Positions 55,868 to 64,000 of a stretch of DNA of 64,000 nt are shown piece after piece. A program made the position numbers and the translations under genes. The first letter of the stretch is position 1, and each line of letters begins with the position of its first letter. The stretch comes from Actinomycetota bacterium. GTDB taxonomy: Bacteria; Actinomycetota; Actinomycetes; Actinomycetales; Microbacteriaceae. The notes below the pieces were generated by a model. It made no database searches. It saw only the letters and a list, made by a program, of their open reading frames with translations, and was not told the origin of the DNA. The stretch is from the NCBI GenBank assembly GCA_020161315.1, contig JAIUOH010000002.1, positions 62,001 through 126,000 on the forward strand, in the 5' to 3' direction.

Positions 55868-55907
55868 CGGTGCTCCGTCGTGCTCCGTTGCAACTCCGCG
55901 AGGGAGT

Positions 55908-58634
55908 TTAGGCGTCTCCGCCCGCGCCGCCGGTGGTGCCAGCGTTGACGTCGAGCAGGCGGTACTTCTTGGCAGCCTCGAGCGGCACCGAAGCATCGAT
56001 CTTGCCGAGTGCGGCAAGACGCTGCAGCACGCGCACCACGACAGACTCGCGGTCAATCGCGAAGTAGCGGCGGGCAGCGGCACGCGTGTCACTGAAGCCG
56101 AAACCGTCTGCGCCGAGCACCGAGTAGTCGCCGGGAACGAACTGCCTGATCTGGTCTGGCACGTCGGTTGCCCAGTCGCTGACAGCGACCACTGGGCCCT
56201 CGGACCCTGCGAGCTTCTCGGTCAGGTAGGGCACCTGTTGCGCCTCTTCGGGGTGCAAGAAATTGTGTCGCTCGGCCGCGAGGCCGTCGCGACGCAGCTC
56301 GCTCCACGAGGTGACGCTCCAGACGTCGGCCGCAACGTTCCAGTCGTCGGCGAGCAGGCGCTGCGCCTCGATTGCCCACGGCACTGCGACGCCGGATGCG
56401 AAGATCTGCGCGGGGGTCGCACCCTTGTCGGCCTTGCTGACGCGGTGGATGCCGCGAACGATGCCATCAACATCGGTGCCCTCGGGCTCTGCGGGATGCA
56501 CGATCGGCTCGTTGTACACCGTGATGTAGTACATCACGTTCGGGTCTGGGTGCGATCCACCGTACATGCGCTCGATACCGCTACGCATGATGTGCCCGAC
56601 CTCGTAACCGTACGCGGGATCGAACGAGATCACTGCGGGGTTTGTGTTCGAGAGCACAAGCGAGTGGCCGTCGGCGTGCTGCAGGCCCTCGCCGGTCAGC
56701 GTGGTGCGGCCGGCGGTTGCGCCGATCATGAAGCCACGGGCCATCTGGTCGCCAGCTGCCCAGATTGCGTCGCCGGTGCGCTGGAAGCCGAACATGGAGT
56801 AGAAAATGTAGATCGGAATCAGTGGCTGGCCGTGCGTCGAGTACGAGGTGCCAACCGCGGTAAACGCGGCTGCGGCGCCCGCCTCGTTAATGCCTACGTG
56901 GATCAGCACACCCTGCGGGCTCTCCTTGTAGGCGAGCAGCAGTTCGCGGTCGACCGAGGTGTAGTTCTGGCCGTGCGGGTTGTAGATCTTCGAGGTCGGG
57001 AAGTAGCTGTCCATGCCGAAGGTGCGAGCCTCGTCAGGAATGATGGGCACGAAACGCGGGCCGAAGCCTTTGTCGCGCATGAGGTCTTTCAGTAGGCGCA
57101 CGAAGACCATCGTGGTGGCTGCCTCTTGCGCGCCGGTGCCCTTCGCCGCGATGGCGTAGTTCTTCGCCTCGGGAAGCTGCAGTTCGACATGCTTGGTGCG
57201 GCGCTCGGGCAAGAAGCCGCCAAGCGTCTCGCGACGGCTCTGCATGTACTTGATCGCGGGATCGTCGGCGCCCGGGTGATAGTACGGCGGGCGGTACGGA
57301 TCTGCTTCGAGCTGCTCGTCGCTGATCGGAATACGCATCGTGTCGCGGAATCGCTTCAGATCGTCAAGCGTCATCTTCTTCATCTGGTGGGTCGCATTGC
57401 GGCCCTCGAAGTGCGGGCCAAGGCCGTAGCCCTTGACGGTCTTCGCGAGAATGACGGTCGGGCGACCCTTGTGCTCGGTGGCTGCCTTGTAAGCGGCGTA
57501 GACCTTGCGGTAGTCGTGGCCGCCGCGGCGCAGCTGCCAGATCTGCTCGTCGGTGTAGTCTTCGACGAGGCCGAGCGCACGCTCGTCTTTGCCGAAGAAG
57601 TGGTTGCGAATGTACGCACCGTTCTCGGCCTTGTACGTCTGGTAGTCACCGTCGGGCGTCGTGTTCATGACGTTGAGCAGCGCGCCACTCGAATCGCGAT
57701 CAAGCAGCTCGTCCCACTCGCGGCCCCAGATGACCTTGATGACGTTCCAGCCCGCACCGCGGAAGTAGCTCTCGAGCTCCTGAATGATCTTGCCGTTGCC
57801 GCGCACGGGGCCGTCAAGACGCTGCAGGTTGCAGTTGATCACGAAGGTGAGGTTGTCGAGGCCCTCGTTTGCGGCGACCTGCAGCTGGCCGCGGCTCTCG
57901 ACCTCGTCCATCTCGCCGTCGCCGAGGAATGCCCAGACGTGTTGATCTGACGCGTCTTTGATGCCGCGGTTGGTGAGGTACTTGTTGAGCTGTGCCTGGT
58001 AGATCGCATTGATCGGGCCGAGACCCATCGACACGGTCGGAAACTGCCAGAAGTCGGGCAGCAGACGAGGGTGCGGGTAGCTGGGCAGGCCGCCACCCGC
58101 GTGCGAGTGCTCTTGGCGGAACCCGTCGAGCTGATCCTCGCTCAGACGGCCCTCGAGAAATGCTCGGGCGTACATGCCAGGCGAAGCGTGACCCTGAATG
58201 AAGATCTGGTCGCCGCCGCCCGGGTGGTCTTGGCCGCGGAAGAAGTGGTTGAAACCGACCTCGTACAGCGATGCTGCCGAGCCGTAGGTCGAGATGTGAC
58301 CGCCGACGCCAATGCCAGGTGCCTGTGCGCGGTGCACGGTGACTGCGGCGTTCCAGCGCAGCCAACGACGGTAGTTGCGCTCGAGCTCTTCGTCGCCCGG
58401 AAATTCGGGCTCGTCTTCAGAAGCGATCGTGTTCACGTAATCGGTGGTGGGCACCTGCGGAACATTCAAGTGCAGCTGACGGCTGCGGGCCAAGAGGCTC
58501 GTCATGATCTCTCGACCGCGGGCAGCGCCACGCTCGTCTACAACCGCGTCAAGCGATTCGACCCATTCGCTGGTTTCTTGCGGGTCGACGTCGTTGCTTT
58601 CCGGCGCGTACGGATCCTCAGTGTTCACAGCCAC
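55908..58634 (-). CDS. aceE: Pyruvate dehydrogenase E1 component (homodimeric)
   Basis: A 908-residue thiamine-diphosphate E1 that decarboxylates pyruvate and passes acetyl to lipoyl E2. Single-chain type as in proteobacteria and actinobacteria. The TPP motif is FLGDGEMDE (~residue 231) extending to the [14 protein letters not shown] loop; [11 protein letters not shown] and VRQEHSH-like [10 protein letters not shown] (His of the active site) are also visible. GTG start 58634 with GAAGGAGC upstream. No aceF or lpd is adjacent. Its product acetyl-CoA feeds the downstream fab operon. Confidence 0.97.
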   Translation of the reverse strand: MAVNTEDPYAPESNDVDPQETSEWVESLDAVVDERGAARGREIMTSLLARSRQLHLNVPQVPTTDYVNTIASEDEPEFPGDEELERNYRRWLRWNAAVTVHRAQAPGIGVGGHISTYGSAASLYEVGFNHFFRGQDHPGGGDQIFIQGHASPGMYARAFLEGRLSEDQLDGFRQEHSHAGGGLPSYPHPRLLPDFWQFPTVSMGLGPINAIYQAQLNKYLTNRGIKDASDQHVWAFLGDGEMDEVESRGQLQVAANEGLDNLTFVINCNLQRLDGPVRGNGKIIQELESYFRGAGWNVIKVIWGREWDELLDRDSSGALLNVMNTTPDGDYQTYKAENGAYIRNHFFGKDERALGLVEDYTDEQIWQLRRGGHDYRKVYAAYKAATEHKGRPTVILAKTVKGYGLGPHFEGRNATHQMKKMTLDDLKRFRDTMRIPISDEQLEADPYRPPYYHPGADDPAIKYMQSRRETLGGFLPERRTKHVELQLPEAKNYAIAAKGTGAQEAATTMVFVRLLKDLMRDKGFGPRFVPIIPDEARTFGMDSYFPTSKIYNPHGQNYTSVDRELLLAYKESPQGVLIHVGINEAGAAAAFTAVGTSYSTHGQPLIPIYIFYSMFGFQRTGDAIWAAGDQMARGFMIGATAGRTTLTGEGLQHADGHSLVLSNTNPAVISFDPAYGYEVGHIMRSGIERMYGGSHPDPNVMYYITVYNEPIVHPAEPEGTDVDGIVRGIHRVSKADKGATPAQIFASGVAVPWAIEAQRLLADDWNVAADVWSVTSWSELRRDGLAAERHNFLHPEEAQQVPYLTEKLAGSEGPVVAVSDWATDVPDQIRQFVPGDYSVLGADGFGFSDTRAAARRYFAIDRESVVVRVLQRLAALGKIDASVPLEAAKKYRLLDVNAGTTGGAGGDA

Positions 58635-58982
58635 GATAATGCTCCTTCACGAGTGTCGCGCAGGCGTTGGTTGGTGCCGCGCGAACAGGGTTTCGCCGAT
58701 AGGCGAGACTGCCTCCAGACTATCGAATACCAACGACATTCACGCGCATATCCGGCCTGTGCCTGTTGGCTCCATCCAAAAGTTCGGTTGTGGGGTGCTC
58801 TGGCGCGGTGCGGTGCGCGGTTTCTGCGGTGCGGCTGGGGGAGTACTACCGCCCCAAAGCTCGTTTTCATTTGCTCTGAGCTTCTCGTCTCGATTGCCGG
58901 GTTTGCGCTCTTGCCCCTTGAGCTTGTTGCGCTCACCATGGTGAACCGCTTCTCGTAGGGGTTAGTGCTTTGTGCCACGGGC

Positions 58983-59068
58983 GCGGGGCTTTGCATTGCG
59001 CACAGATCCATCCGCGCGCAGAGCGCGCTCCCGCCAGACCCGACCATGCGCACAATCCAAAGCCCCGC
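58983..59068. repeat. Structured palindromic element, copy B
   Basis: Second copy of the element at 15146-15249. Outer stem gcggggcttt (58983-58992)/aaagccccgc (59059-59068) is perfect; tgcgca (58997-59002) pairs with tgcgca (59047-59052); inner hairpin gcgcgc-aga-gcgcgc is at 59014-59028. The unpaired blocks agatccatcc and tcccgccagacccgacca match copy A with two base changes. The inner stem differs from copy A at one pair (A-T to C-G), and the outer stem is wholly different yet paired. Confidence 0.72.
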
Positions 59069-59129
59069 ACCCGCGCCCGCACCTAACCATTCGACCCTAA
59101 GGTTGTGCTCTTGCCCCATGAGCCTGCTC

Positions 59130-59164
59130 CTCTCGCCTCCTGAGCTTGTCGAAGGGTGCGAGAG
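59130..59164. repeat. REP-like hairpin
   Basis: ctctcgc (59130-59136) and gcgagag (59158-59164) flank tgagcttgtcgaaggg (59140-59155). A second, shorter member, cctcgagcgtgtcgagagg, follows at 59191-59209. Confidence 0.65.
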
Positions 59165-59190
59165 AACACCCGCAACCCGTTCTCCTCGCT

Positions 59191-59209
59191 CCTCGAGCGT
59201 GTCGAGAGG
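59191..59209. repeat. Short REP-like palindrome
   Basis: cctcg/cgagg arms around agcgtgt, a shortened relative of the neighbouring REP core. Confidence 0.5.
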
Positions 59210-59341
59210 CGCGAAGACCGCCCCGCCTTTGGCGCTGCGTTTCAAAGGTTGTGTGTACCCCACAAAATACTCACGAAACTTTGAACCACGGGCAGTCCTT
59301 TGTGGCCGGTGAATGTCGGTGGTCGCTGGTGTACTAATCCC

Positions 59342-61264
59342 ATGCCCGCCAACCCAGCACCACTCACACCGTCGTCGCCGCGGCAGCCGCGTACGTCGCG
59401 CGCTGCACGGTCGCCGCGGTCTAGTGGTGTGTGGTCACCACGATCTGGTGGTGCGGGGTCGCGCGCCAATCACGCCGGGCGTACCAACCCTGCCGGGCGT
59501 GCTGATGCTGGTGCTCGTATGGGCGACACCACGACCGTGACGGTGATCGACCCAGTACACGGCACGAAAGTCCCACCTCATCTGCTCGCGTTTGACTCTG
59601 TCGTGTCGAGGCTTGAGCGGAGCGAGTTGCGTCGTCGTGCTGCCGATGCCGCCCAGGTACTGCTGTACGCCGAAGCGTTTGATCTCGCTTCCCCTGATCT
59701 GCACGCCACGTACATTGATGGTGTGCCCGTCTCAGGTGCAGCGCCCGCGGAGCTTGCGTATCGTGCGATTCGTGCGGAACTTGCTTGCGCCCTGCACCTC
59801 AGCGAACACACCATCGAACGAAAACTCGCGCACGCACACGAACTCACGACTCGTTACTCGGACACGTTTGACGAGTTGCGCGACGGGGCGTTGAGTGTGG
59901 CGCACACCGAGGTGATCATTACCGCCGGTCAAGTAATTGGTGAGAGCGACTCGTTCGAGACCATATGTAGGCGTCACCAGTACGAGCAGGCCGTACTCAC
60001 GTATGCGGTCCGTGAGACCCCGGCACGGCTTCGACCGATCGCACGACGGCTTGCAGAACAGTACGCGGAACGCACCATCGACGAGAGGTTCGAGGCTGCG
60101 GTGCGAGAGCGCCGGGTGTGGGTCGTTGACCGGGATGACGGGATGAGTGATTTGTGTGCGTATTTGCCCACGGTGGAGGCGCACCAGATCTACGACCGGC
60201 TCACCCGGGCATCGAAATTCCTTGCTCACGCAGAACGGCTACACGACGAACAGGCCGAACCCACTGAACAGACTGAACAGGTGAAGTTGACCAAGCAGGC
60301 GCAAGCCGAGCAAGCGACACAGGCAGGGCAAATGATGCAGGCCGGCCAGATGCGAGCCGAGCAACCTACGCAGGGGCGCACTGGCCAACCACCACGTGCA
60401 GAGGCCGACATCAACAGCACGCCCGAACCCACCCCGTTTGTGCGGCGTACTCGTGATCAGATCCGCACCGATCTGTTCAGCGAAACACTCCGACAAACAG
60501 ATTTCGAGGGTGAACGCCTTGAGGGCGAGCATCTCGACGGCACCCTCCAGGGTGTGGAGTCGAGAACTCAGGTGCAGGCGCATATCCAGGTCATCGTGAC
60601 CGACGACACCCTCTTCAAAAACGAGCTGCGCATCGACCCGGAAACCTGGGCTAAGTCAGCCACCGCAACCACTCCCGACAGCCCTGATTTGACGGAGAGC
60701 GTCAGCTCTGTCGACATCACAAACCTGGCAGGCAGCCCGGACCCGCTCATGCGCCTGCAAGCAGAATACGACGCCCCCACCTCGCTCCCACCACCAGAAC
60801 TCGCCGGGTACGGCCCCATCAGCACCCGCACCGCACGAGACCTCGCCGCGACAGTGACGCACTGGGATCTGGCAAGGATCCACCCCGTGACCGGGGCGGT
60901 GATCAGTGTGGACCGGTACCGACCGTCCGAGCAGATGCGCAGACTGCTTGCGGTGCGTGACGAGCACTGCAGGTTCCCCGGGTGCCGTGCACCCGCACAC
61001 CGCTGCGATATCGATCACACTATCGACGCCGCGAAAGGCGGACCCACCGTGACGACGAACCTCGCGCATTTATGCAGGGGGCATCACACGATGAAACACC
61101 ACGGCGGATGGAACGTCACCCAAACCGGTGACGGGGTCCTGCACTGGAAATCACCGACAGGACGGAGTCACACCGACACCCCACCAAGCACCGTCAGATT
61201 CGAACAAGTAAAACCTGGCAAGAAGCCAACCGGCAAGACCGGTGCAGAACCGTCGCCCTACTGA
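59342..61264 (+). CDS. 13E12-family protein: DUF222 plus HNH nuclease domain
   Basis: A 640-residue protein. Ser/Arg/Pro-rich N-terminus (~1-60), DUF222 domain (~75-300; LAHAHELTTRYSDTFDELRDGALSVAHTEVI region), a Gln/Glu/Thr/Ala-rich low-complexity stretch (~297-356), and a C-terminal HNH domain with zinc cysteines and the nuclease motif (CRFPGCRAPAHRCDIDHTIDAAKGG, N-LAHLCRGHH). These proteins come in many copies in mycobacteria and microbacteria and may be mobile or defensive nucleases; the substrate is unknown. An ATG at 59342 lies six bases after TACTAAT, so a leaderless start is possible; the next ATG at 59519 could be the real one. Confidence 0.85.
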   Translation: MPANPAPLTPSSPRQPRTSRAARSPRSSGVWSPRSGGAGSRANHAGRTNPAGRADAGARMGDTTTVTVIDPVHGTKVPPHLLAFDSVVSRLERSELRRRAADAAQVLLYAEAFDLASPDLHATYIDGVPVSGAAPAELAYRAIRAELACALHLSEHTIERKLAHAHELTTRYSDTFDELRDGALSVAHTEVIITAGQVIGESDSFETICRRHQYEQAVLTYAVRETPARLRPIARRLAEQYAERTIDERFEAAVRERRVWVVDRDDGMSDLCAYLPTVEAHQIYDRLTRASKFLAHAERLHDEQAEPTEQTEQVKLTKQAQAEQATQAGQMMQAGQMRAEQPTQGRTGQPPRAEADINSTPEPTPFVRRTRDQIRTDLFSETLRQTDFEGERLEGEHLDGTLQGVESRTQVQAHIQVIVTDDTLFKNELRIDPETWAKSATATTPDSPDLTESVSSVDITNLAGSPDPLMRLQAEYDAPTSLPPPELAGYGPISTRTARDLAATVTHWDLARIHPVTGAVISVDRYRPSEQMRRLLAVRDEHCRFPGCRAPAHRCDIDHTIDAAKGGPTVTTNLAHLCRGHHTMKHHGGWNVTQTGDGVLHWKSPTGRSHTDTPPSTVRFEQVKPGKKPTGKTGAEPSPY

Positions 61265-61401
61265 CCACCATCAAGCTGTCTCACGTACCCGCGCGGTCGC
61301 TCCTCTGCGCGCCCAACTTCGTGTGTGGGGCAGTGTGCTGAGCTGCGAACTACTTCTACAAATTGCTCCCGACTAGAAACGGCAGCTTAAAAGTTAGAAA
61401 G

Positions 61402-61893
61402 TTAGAAAGCTTGAAAGGCACCTGTCTTCACAAAGTTCCTGTAGAACTTGAGCACTTGCTGGGTTGAATGGCGCAATGGTGTCGGGGGATTGTCAAGCGG
61501 ATAGAACGCCCACTCCGTGACCTCTTCTTCGGATCCGTTCGGAGATCCCTGCCACCGCTCGGCGACAAAGCAAAGCGCGAACGCATGAACTACGTCTCCA
61601 TTCGGGTAAACCAGTCGGTGCTCTGCTGGATCAGAGAAACTGGCGAAAGCGACAAGATCGGCGGGATCAATGCTTAACCCGATCTCCTCTTGCACTTCGG
61701 ACACCGCCGTTTGTGAGAAACTTTGCCCTGGTTCAGCGCTGCCGGCAGGTATCTCCCACTCGCCCGAATCGGTTCGTCGTTGAAATAGGGCTTGGTTGCC
61801 GCGCAACAACAGTACCTGGGCTCCGGGTACCAGCAACTCTTGATTGCCTACATGCTGGCGTAGCTTTGCGATGTAAGAATCTGCATAAGACAT
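61402..61893 (-). CDS. Nudix hydrolase with variant Nudix box
   Basis: A 163-residue Nudix protein. The box region PAGSAEPGQSFSQTAVSEVQEEIGL keeps the metal-binding EVQEEIGL, but the early Glu is Gln and the Arg before Glu is Ser compared with G-x5-E-x7-R-E. It probably still binds metal, with altered activity. Flanks and gene are AT-richer than neighbours (aaaagttagaaagttagaaag just after the stop), suggesting acquisition. ATG 61893 is chosen by homology (MSYADSYIAKLR). It lies on the 3' side of tRNA-Val. Confidence 0.82.
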   Translation of the reverse strand: MSYADSYIAKLRQHVGNQELLVPGAQVLLLRGNQALFQRRTDSGEWEIPAGSAEPGQSFSQTAVSEVQEEIGLSIDPADLVAFASFSDPAEHRLVYPNGDVVHAFALCFVAERWQGSPNGSEEEVTEWAFYPLDNPPTPLRHSTQQVLKFYRNFVKTGAFQAF

Positions 61894-62051
61894 ACTGAAC
61901 CTTTTTTGCTTCTGTGGCATCACTGCGTGCAACTCGTACGCTAACACGCGAAGGCAACGGCCTGTCCAGATAAGCCGTCAGCAGTAAAAAGTAAGATCAG
62001 CTGTCACTCGTGCAGAACAGTCGCTGAAATACAGCCTTGAAGTAAAGATTA

Positions 62052-62127
62052 TGGTGGGCCCTGCCGGGATCGAACCGACGACATCCACGGTGTAAACGTG
62101 GCGCTCTACCAGCTGAGCTAAAGGCCC
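62052..62127 (-). tRNA. tRNA-Val (UAC)
   Basis: Minus-strand cloverleaf with acceptor gggcctt/agggccc, anticodon stem ccacg/cgtgg and loop tttacac (anticodon UAC), T arm gtcgg/ccggc with ttcgatc, and encoded CCA. Its 3' end faces the AT-richer Nudix region, a usual integration side for genomic islands, although no att repeat was found. Confidence 0.96.
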
Positions 62128-62288
62128 TCACGACGAAGGTCTGAACCGAAAAGATTCAGGCCCGCGAAGCGAACGAGTTCAAGCTTAGTGGGTATCCCGG
62201 GTGCGGTTTGACCAATTGACGGTAGTCATCGGCGAAAAGCGACAAGATCGCTCCTGAAACCGCCCCCGAAACCCAACGCAAGAACTGC

Positions 62289-62747
62289 TTACAGGGCCGC
62301 GACGGCCTCACGGTACGCCGCGAAATCGCGAGCCTCGCCCGGCGAAGTCTCGAACGAAGCCAAGACCTTGCGATCCGCGCCAATAATTACGGTTGCGCGT
62401 GTCGCGATGCCGCGTTCTTCAACGAACGCGCCGTATTCGCGAGCGACGGCGCCGTGCGGCCAGAAATCAGACAGAATCGAGAACTCGTAGCCCTCTTTCT
62501 CAGCCCAAACTTTGAGCGCGAAGACCGAATCGACCGAGACACCAACGAGGCGCACCTTCGCATCGTCAAACACCGCGAGGTTGTCGCGCAGCTCGCACAG
62601 CTCACCGGTGCAGATGCCCGAGAACGCGAGCGGGAAGAACACGAGCGCAACTGGACCCTCGGCAACGAGCTCTGAGAGCGTGAGCTCTTCGCCGTGCTGG
62701 TTTGAAAGCGTGAAATCGGGGGCTACTTCGCCAACCTGAATGACCAT
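62289..62747 (-). CDS. Peroxiredoxin, AhpE-like
   Basis: A 152-residue thiol peroxidase. VFFPLAFSGICTGELCELRD holds the peroxidatic Cys (in FSGICT) and a second Cys six residues on, as in AhpE of Mycobacterium. The partner reductant is unknown. Likely detoxifies peroxides and peroxynitrite. ATG 62747 has AAGGAGTC upstream. Divergent from tdk. The 161-base gap to tRNA-Val holds no gene. Confidence 0.94.
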   Translation of the reverse strand: MVIQVGEVAPDFTLSNQHGEELTLSELVAEGPVALVFFPLAFSGICTGELCELRDNLAVFDDAKVRLVGVSVDSVFALKVWAEKEGYEFSILSDFWPHGAVAREYGAFVEERGIATRATVIIGADRKVLASFETSPGEARDFAAYREAVAAL

Positions 62748-62821
62748 TCTGACTCCTTATCTGGGTGTGCCGCCAGTCTATTTGTAACGTTCCCGGGCCG
62801 CAGCACGTTACCCTCTATCTC

Positions 62822-63406
62822 ATGGCAAAACTGCACTTTCGCTACGCAGCGATGAACGCCGGCAAGAGCACCGCACTGCTGCAGGTGGCGCACAACTACG
62901 AGACTCTCGACAAGCGCATGATGCTCGTGAAGCCGGCCGTCGACCTCAAGGGCGGCGACCGCATCGTGTCGCGCTTGGGCGTCGAGAGCCCGGTCGACTT
63001 TCTCTGGGCCGACGGCGACCCGTTGCCCGTCGAGGGCGCAGACCTCGACGTGATCCTCGTAGATGAAGCGCAGTTTCTTTCGCCCCGCCAAGCCAACGCA
63101 CTGCTTGACGTCGCGGTGCGCGTCGGTGTCACCGTGATCGCCTACGGGCTGCGCACCGACTTTCGCGGCGACAGCTTTCCTGGGGCAGCGCGGCTCATGT
63201 GTATCGCGCATGAGATCGAAGAGATTCGCACACTGTGTCGTTGTGGTTCGAAGGCGACCATGAATTTGCGCAGGATCGACGGAATTCCCGTGTTTGCAGG
63301 CAACCAGGTCGCTATCGATGACGGCACGGTCGAATACGAGTCGGTGTGCGCAAAATGCCACGCGCGTTTTCGCGATGAGGCGGGTGCGGACGCTGCCTGG
63401 GAGTAG
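62822..63406 (+). CDS. tdk: Thymidine kinase
   Basis: A 194-residue salvage kinase. P-loop MNAGKSTALLQ (~10-20), DVILVDEAQFLS (Walker B-type, ~84-95), YGLRTDFRGDSFPGA lasso and two zinc CxxC pairs (CRCGSK and CAKC) with HARF end. ATG 62822 by homology; the frame is open 19 codons upstream without support. Normal length. Confidence 0.96.
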   Translation: MAKLHFRYAAMNAGKSTALLQVAHNYETLDKRMMLVKPAVDLKGGDRIVSRLGVESPVDFLWADGDPLPVEGADLDVILVDEAQFLSPRQANALLDVAVRVGVTVIAYGLRTDFRGDSFPGAARLMCIAHEIEEIRTLCRCGSKATMNLRRIDGIPVFAGNQVAIDDGTVEYESVCAKCHARFRDEAGADAAWE

Positions 63407-63468
63407 CGAGCTCGGGTCGCTCAACACGACGGCTAGGATCGACAGCCGTCCGCGATAGGCTCGAATGC

Positions 63469-64000
63469 ATGACTGCTTCGACGCCGAACGCCTACTTCAT
63501 TGCTCTTGGCGAGGATCGCTACCTGCCAACCGAGCACGCGGGCGGCGCATGGCGTGACGACGAACTGCACCTTGCCCCCGTCGCAGGTCTCGTGATTCAC
63601 CACCTGGAGCGCTGGCGCGAAGCGAACGTTGACCCGTCGCTCACATACAGCCGTTTCACCTTCGAGGTGCTCGGGCAAATCGGGCGACAAGAGATCGCGC
63701 TCAGCACCGAGGTGGTGCGCCCGGGCCGCACGATTGAGCTGGTCGAGGCGACCGCGGTGATCGGCGAAAGGGTGACGATTCGTGCTCGCGGCTGGCTGCT
63801 GCAGCGCTCAGACACAGCAGACGTTGCCGCCAACGAATTCGCGGCAATGCCTGCGCCACACGAGTGCGACGACGCTTCGTCTCTGCTCGACTGGCCAGGC
63901 GGGTTCATTCGCAGCATCTCGGCGCTGCAAGCACCCGGGCGCAGGCCGGGCCGGGCAAAGGCCTGGCTGTCGAGCGAGTACGACCTGGTTGCGGGGGAGC
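63469..64000 (+). CDS. TesB-like thioesterase, 5' part
   Basis: An open frame from ATG 63469 that runs off the window end (177 residues shown, no stop). TASTPNAYFIALGEDRYLPTEHAGGAW, VAGLVIHHLERW and RFTFEVLGQIGRQEIALSTEVVRPGRTIELVEATAV (cores LSRFTFEVLGQI-like YSRFTFEVL and VVRPGRTIELVEA) match the acyl-CoA thioesterase-like hot-dog family. Function presumed acyl-CoA hydrolysis or binding. Real length unknown. Confidence 0.82.
   Translation, partial: MTASTPNAYFIALGEDRYLPTEHAGGAWRDDELHLAPVAGLVIHHLERWREANVDPSLTYSRFTFEVLGQIGRQEIALSTEVVRPGRTIELVEATAVIGERVTIRARGWLLQRSDTADVAANEFAAMPAPHECDDASSLLDWPGGFIRSISALQAPGRRPGRAKAWLSSEYDLVAGE

Larger units (their letters stand above)
58635..59341. other. Non-coding accessory gap
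   Basis: Some 700 bases between the divergent aceE and 13E12 genes with no supported gene. It holds the aceE promoter region, structured element copy B (58983-59068) and two REP-like hairpins (59130-59164 and 59191-59209). No other pattern was recognised. Confidence 0.6.

Noticed and set aside
61265-61401. Gene in the gap after the 13E12 protein
   Set aside because: No frame with support; only an AT-rich gttagaaa repeat and ordinary sequence.

Overview
The window is high-GC, gene-dense DNA from an actinobacterium, most likely the family Microbacteriaceae and possibly Leucobacter-like. That placement is an inference from several features: -10 boxes of the TAnnnT type close to start codons, a PucR-type FasR next to a fab operon, a DUF3145 gene, an mIHF domain, a 13E12/DUF222 HNH protein, a helicase-motif-poor PriA, and a pyrR-pyrB-pyrC-carA-carB-pyrF operon. 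No rRNA, CRISPR array or complete insertion sequence was seen. There are two tRNAs.

Layout. 0-2.7 kb: 3' part of a Nei/Fpg glycosylase, an unusual repeat/hairpin block, a YceI gene behind a palindromic operator, and an App1-type phosphatase. 2.8-8.9 kb: the cytochrome bd operon cydA-cydB-cydD-cydC. 8.9-12.5 kb: a ribbon-helix-helix/SPFH pair and divergent pabC-like and pabB-like genes. 12.6-19.8 kb: leuS, then comEA-comEC-holA on the minus strand. 19.9-22.1 kb: an ASCH protein, TesB and an unrecognised protein. 22.1-30.4 kb: rpoZ-metK-priA, then a 166-bp inverted-repeat element and a trpL-trpB-lysE unit controlled by a tryptophan attenuator, then fmt-rsmB. 30.4-32 kb: a thioesterase and a vapBC module bracketed by a 19-bp direct repeat. 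32.1-43.1 kb: efp-nusB, then the pyrimidine operon with a PyrR RNA site in its leader, ending in an mIHF-guanylate kinase fusion. 43.1-47.5 kb: an ABC exporter divergent from a two-component system. 47.5-50.9 kb: a membrane transporter, tRNA(CAU), GNAT, a glutamine amidotransferase and DUF3145. 51-58.6 kb (minus strand): aceE, fasR and fabD-fabH-acpP-fabF. 58.6-62.1 kb: an accessory stretch with repeats, a 13E12 HNH gene, an AT-richer Nudix gene and tRNA-Val(UAC). 62.3-64 kb: an AhpE-like peroxiredoxin, tdk, and the 5' part of a thioesterase gene.

Most genes are housekeeping. The novelty lies in the joints between them. Two copies of a long structured palindrome (15.15 and 58.98 kb) share single-stranded blocks and keep their stems through compensatory changes. 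Short REP-like palindromes (core tgagcYtgtcgaaggg) sit in gaps, at stop codons, in a terminator and, in frame, inside cydC and the gene between pyrC and carA. A MITE-like element supplies the stop codons of both flanking genes. The gene order rpoZ-metK-priA / fmt-rsmB / efp-nusB-pyr-gmk looks like a permuted version of the usual actinobacterial cluster. Gene starts were chosen from Shine-Dalgarno spacing and family alignment knowledge, and none was verified experimentally.
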